Shown: positions 39,292 to 39,308 of the stretch, in pieces
Position numbering within the stretch: position 1 is the stretch's first letter
Layout of the letters: each line of letters starts with the position of its first letter
DNA from: Paractinoplanes rishiriensis
Lineage (GTDB): Bacteria > Actinomycetota > Actinomycetes > Mycobacteriales > Micromonosporaceae
Assembly (NCBI RefSeq): GCF_016862375.1
Contig: NZ_BOMV01000043.1
Span: 1 to 39,308, forward strand
Reading direction: 5' to 3'
Length of the DNA: 39,308 nucleotides
Translations under genes and position numbers: made by a program
The notes under the pieces: model-generated
The model's input: only the letters and a program-made list of their open reading frames with translations
What the model was told of the DNA's origin: nothing
Database searches by the model: none

Positions 39292-39308
39292 TCGGTTCGT
39301 GTCATTCG

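Overview
The DNA is very GC-rich, uses GTG and TTG starts freely and has few genes with strong canonical promoters. It carries the conserved actinobacterial block fhaA-fhaB-pstP-rodA-pbpA-pknA-pknB with a pabA/trpG-type gene and a class E sortase. With DUF397/XRE pairs and a chaplin-like protein, this suggests a filamentous, probably sporulating actinobacterium. Micromonosporaceae (Actinoplanes-like) is my best guess, by inference only. The window probably lies near the chromosome origin, where this kinase/cell-wall block sits in related genomes.

Layout. 1-3167 (+): 5'-truncated class E sortase with a repeat-rich Pro/Ala tail, a small membrane protein, and a glutamine amidotransferase. 3175-11976 (-): seven tightly packed genes for Ser/Thr phospho-signalling and peptidoglycan growth (two kinases, PBP2-type transpeptidase, SEDS polymerase, PP2C phosphatase, two FHA proteins), most with 4-bp overlaps or no gap. 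12195-12277: tRNA-Leu(CAG), then about 0.7 kb with no recognisable gene. 13013-17728: a WecG/TagA-type glycosyltransferase, small membrane and unknown proteins, a DUF397/XRE-DUF5753 pair, and a stand-alone PASTA protein. 17871-22366: a membrane protein with a disordered tail, a glutamate-cysteine ligase-family enzyme, and a divergent yceI/marR pair. 22590-25046: an XRE-STAND-TPR regulator.

25145-33715 (-) looks like a leucine/isovalerate-type acyl-CoA catabolism locus split in two. An acyl-CoA dehydrogenase and a carboxyltransferase form one unit; TetR, biotin carboxylase and HMG-CoA lyase form the other. Between them sit a five-repeat chaplin-like secreted protein and an exported protein of unknown function. 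Three related 16-bp dyads, two in front of the carboxyltransferase and one in front of tetR, suggest that the TetR protein controls both halves. 33760-38327 (-): an HSP90 (HtpG-type) chaperone translationally coupled to a 943-residue TPR-like protein. 38379-39278 (-): a two-domain rhodanese.

The observations I find most interesting are: the HSP90/TPR gene pair; the chaplin protein that mixes Cys-containing and Cys-lacking repeats; the three-site TetR regulon; a biotin carboxylase with no carrier domain or carrier gene in the window; and six genes whose -10 hexamer lies 6-7 nt from the start codon, as expected for leaderless mRNAs.
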